Notes under the pieces: generated by a model
The model's database searches: none
Told to the model about the DNA's origin: nothing
Seen by the model: only the letters and a program-made list of their open reading frames with translations
Program-made: the position numbers and the translations under genes
Source of the DNA: Silanimonas sp.
Lineage (GTDB): Bacteria > Pseudomonadota > Gammaproteobacteria > Xanthomonadales > Xanthomonadaceae
DNA: 64,000 nucleotides
Direction of reading: 5' to 3'
Assembly: GCA_026005095.1 (NCBI GenBank)
Contig: BPKK01000001.1
Span: forward strand, 248,001-312,000
Part shown: piece after piece, positions 61,831 through 64,000 of the stretch
Position numbering within the stretch: the stretch's first letter is position 1
How the letters are laid out: each line of letters opens with the position of its first letter

Positions 61831-62772
61831 TCAGCGCCGGGCGCGCAGGGCCCAGAGCCCGTAGAAGCCGAGTTCGGGAGCGAAGCTGCGCACCCATTCG
61901 GCGCGGCGGAAGCCGGCCTCGCGCAGGGCCTCTAGCAAGTCCCAGCCGAAGTGGTAGTAGCAGAGCACCCCGCCGGAGACCGGATCACCGTGGATCTCCG
62001 GCGGCAGCAGGTGCTCCACGCTGTCGTCGGCGCGCAGGCGCGCCCGCACAAGGGTCTCGGCTTCGGTCTCGAGGAAGGGCACGGTGAGCACCAGCCGCCC
62101 GCCGGGCACCAGCACGCGGGCGAACTCGCGCAGCGCGGCGCGGTAGTCGGGCACGTGCTCCAGCACGTCGAAGCTGCCGATGGCATCCAGCGAGCCATCG
62201 GCATCGGGCAGGCGGGTGACGTCGGCCTCGACGAGCTCGCCCTTCCCGCCCAGGGCATGGAACCAGCCGGTGAGGCGCTGGCGGCGCTCGGCGTCCAGCC
62301 CGAACTCGCTGCCGCGGGCCTGGGCGTAGCGCTGCTGTAGCCAGACGAAGCCCGGCGAGGCCTGCTCGGTGAGATAGAGCCGGGCCGTGGCTGGATCGAG
62401 CCCTTCGACCAGCAAACCGAGCGCATGGCGCATGCGGGCGTTGAGCCGGCAGCCCGCGCAGGCCAGGCCCTCGCGCACATCGAAGCTGGAAGGCGCGACA
62501 GGATCGCCGAAACGGGTGAGGGTGCCGCAGCAGATACAGAGACCGGAAAGGCCCTGGCCGCTGGCGGCCGCTGGCAGCTGCTGGGCCATCCGCCACTGCG
62601 CCTTCAGCCGCTCGTGGCCCTCGCCCTCGCGGACCGCCATGAAGGCGGCGTGGGAGTCCCAGGCCTCGGCGGGCACGCTGGCCCCGGGCCCGACGCCGGG
62701 CACCGGGGCGCCCGGGGCGAGGGCGCGCCGCAACCGCCCGGCGAAACGCGTGAGGCGCGCGAAACGGCTCAT
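61831..62772 (-). CDS. Class I SAM-dependent methyltransferase with Cys-rich segment
   Basis: A 313-residue methyltransferase. The C-terminal part is Methyltransf_11-like, with GSFDVLEHVPDYRAALREFARVLVPGGRLVLTVPFLE. The glycine-rich motif I is not obvious, so SAM binding should be tested. The middle has a CICCG...CAGCR pair that could bind zinc. The N-terminus is unrecognised. Proteins of this layout occur near glycan-synthesis genes, but no such context is present here. It overlaps the downstream end of the HExxH peptidase gene by ATGA, so the two are co-translated. Confidence 0.75.
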   Translation of the reverse strand: MSRFARLTRFAGRLRRALAPGAPVPGVGPGASVPAEAWDSHAAFMAVREGEGHERLKAQWRMAQQLPAAASGQGLSGLCICCGTLTRFGDPVAPSSFDVREGLACAGCRLNARMRHALGLLVEGLDPATARLYLTEQASPGFVWLQQRYAQARGSEFGLDAERRQRLTGWFHALGGKGELVEADVTRLPDADGSLDAIGSFDVLEHVPDYRAALREFARVLVPGGRLVLTVPFLETEAETLVRARLRADDSVEHLLPPEIHGDPVSGGVLCYYHFGWDLLEALREAGFRRAEWVRSFAPELGFYGLWALRARR

Positions 62773-64000
62773 CGCAGCAGCGGGGTGTCGAGCACGGCGG
62801 AGGGCCGGCCAGTGAGCTCGCGTACCACCTCCGCGAGATCCTCGCGCGAGACGGTACGAATCTCCACCAGGCGCCGCATCACGTCGTCCAGCGATTTCTC
62901 ACCGCGGCTACGCTGCTGGATCTCGCGGTCGAGGGCGCGGAACAGGGTGACGGCGCGGGCGGTGACCGGGCCCGCCGAGCGGTCGCCGAGCAGGCTCTTC
63001 ACGCTGCGGCCGTGGTTCTCCATCCAGGCGAAGGCGCGGTCGCGGCGGTTGTCGCTGAGCAGGCCGGCGCGGTGCATCAGGATGATGGAGTAGAACTCGG
63101 CCGTGCCCTCGGCGATCCAATCGTCGCCCTCGGCACCACGGATGCGGGTGACCATGTGCACCAGCTCGTGCACCAGGGTGGAGGTGCCGTTCTCGCTGAT
63201 CAGCGGCCGGGAGGAATGCACGAAGAGCGAACGCGGGCCAGAGAGGCCGCCGCGCCACATCGGATCGCCGGCGCTGACGATCAGCACCTTCTCCGGCAGC
63301 GTGCCGAAGGCACGCTCCATTTCCGGAGCCACGAGATTGATGAAGGCCAAGGCTTCGTTGCGCCGCACGGGGCCTTCGCGTGGGCCGGCGATACTCACCT
63401 CCATGCCGCTCACCACCTCGCGGCGGGTGCCCACGGCGCCGGCGATCATCCAGCCCACCGGGCGCTCGAAGCGGCGTTCGGGGTTCTCGACCATGAACTC
63501 GCGGCGGTCGCGGCCATGCAGATAGGGCGTATCGACATTGGTCCAGCCCTCGGGCAGGTCGAAGCGCAGCACGGTGCGCGATTCGGCACCGCCCGGAGCC
63601 ACCACGCGGGCGGCAGGGAAGAGGTTGTCGCCGCGCACGATCACCCAGTCGCGGGTCAGGCGGGCGTCGTAACCGCCGCCGCGGCGCTGGCGGTTGACCA
63701 CATGCTCCCAGTGCAGGGTGGAGGGCCGCCGGGCATCCGGGGTCCAGGTCCAGGTGCGGCCTTTGTGTTCGAGCGTGCCGCCCTCGGCGCGCAAGGCGCG
63801 GTAACGCTCGGGGTCGAGGTCCATGCGCAGGCGGCTGATGCGGCCGGTGCGCGGCGTGTGGGTGAGGCTGACCAGCGCCACCCCGCGGGCCGGCGCGAAA
63901 CCGGCCCGGTACTCGAGATCATAGACCGGCGGCGCCTCGCCGGCCGTGGCACGGCCAGGGCCGGCGAGAAGAACGAGCAGGCCCAGCAGCAGGGCGACGA
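62769..64000 (-). CDS. HExxH zinc metallopeptidase (M61/M1-like), 5' end cut by window
   Basis: The protein continues beyond the window edge by a few codons. The visible N-terminal part is a signal peptide (VALLLGLLVLLAGPGRATAG), so only the start is missing. About 410 residues are seen. The metallopeptidase motif is HELVHMV with a downstream DDWIAEGTAEFYS, giving HExxH plus Glu about 20 residues later. The N-terminal part is beta-rich (TWTWTPDARRP). This layout fits exported glycyl aminopeptidase (M61-like) relatives. Cleavage specificity is unknown. Overlaps the methyltransferase start by four bases. Confidence 0.8.
   Translation of the reverse strand, partial: VALLLGLLVLLAGPGRATAGEAPPVYDLEYRAGFAPARGVALVSLTHTPRTGRISRLRMDLDPERYRALRAEGGTLEHKGRTWTWTPDARRPSTLHWEHVVNRQRRGGGYDARLTRDWVIVRGDNLFPAARVVAPGGAESRTVLRFDLPEGWTNVDTPYLHGRDRREFMVENPERRFERPVGWMIAGAVGTRREVVSGMEVSIAGPREGPVRRNEALAFINLVAPEMERAFGTLPEKVLIVSAGDPMWRGGLSGPRSLFVHSSRPLISENGTSTLVHELVHMVTRIRGAEGDDWIAEGTAEFYSIILMHRAGLLSDNRRDRAFAWMENHGRSVKSLLGDRSAGPVTARAVTLFRALDREIQQRSRGEKSLDDVMRRLVEIRTVSREDLAEVVRELTGRPSAVLDTPLLR

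Overview
The window is a gene-dense, high-GC, Gram-negative chromosomal segment. Gene content and style point to a gammaproteobacterium of the Lysobacterales/Xanthomonadales. The pointers are the TonB-dependent receptors, the FadE-type acyl-CoA dehydrogenase, GTP-dependent PEPCK, the rimK/retropepsin-like pair, an Ala/Lys-rich histone-like protein, the hemP/haem receptor locus, and yybP-ykoY and SAH riboswitches. This assignment is inferred from protein families; no rRNA is present. I saw no phage, IS element, CRISPR array or other clear island, so this reads as core chromosome. Most of the long open frames opposite real genes are artefacts of high GC.

Layout. 0.15-7.5 kb, minus strand: a TonB-dependent receptor broken by a one-base frameshift, a DUF4097-like periplasmic protein overlapping a histone-deacetylase-family gene, pckG and a TetR regulator. 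7.6-11.6 kb, plus strand: an alpha/beta hydrolase, fadE and a hotdog thioesterase form a fatty-acid catabolism cluster, with two matching inverted repeats that look like TetR operators. 11.6-18.5 kb: an MFS/NTT-like transporter, a GMC oxidoreductase, lemA with an M48 membrane protease, and a serine beta-lactamase-like enzyme. 18.5-25.5 kb, minus strand: a histone H1-like protein with 39-bp repeats and a long leader, gcvT-gcvH, an iron ABC transporter (binding protein and permease only) with a Fur-like box, and the nfeD-qmcA pair. 25.5-32.5 kb: an ECF sigma/anti-sigma/PDZ operon facing a Fur-boxed hemP, haem receptor and DUF6607 operon, then an aldo/keto reductase.

32.6-38.7 kb, plus strand: a manganese riboswitch controls a UPF0016 Mn exporter, followed by a nucleoside transporter, a ribokinase, motAB and dusB. 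38.7-42.2 kb, minus strand: a decayed YdjM-like hydrolase, a metallophosphoesterase and a bifunctional ornithine-lipid synthase (OlsF-like). 42.4-47.7 kb is a methyl-cycle cluster: metK, then an SAH riboswitch with ahcY, then metF, interrupted by a diguanylate cyclase on the other strand. 47.7-54.3 kb: a small periplasmic protein, ilvE, a response regulator-kinase-CNNM/CorC operon, the rimB-rimK-like pair and tRNA-Gly(CCC). 54.3-64 kb: thiS-thiG-trmB and a DASS transporter, small membrane and Rieske proteins, a fumarylacetoacetase-family enzyme, mscL, an M28 peptidase, and a methyltransferase overlapping an HExxH peptidase that runs off the window.

How it fits together. The strongest regulatory content is metal and metabolite sensing: Fur-like boxes at the haem and ferric-iron loci, a Mn2+ aptamer at the exporter, and an S-adenosylhomocysteine aptamer at ahcY. 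I found no clearly new defence or mobile system. The most unusual items are the twin-operator, apparently leaderless promoter of the fatty-acid cluster, the two-component system fused by overlap to a CNNM transporter, and the two disrupted genes.
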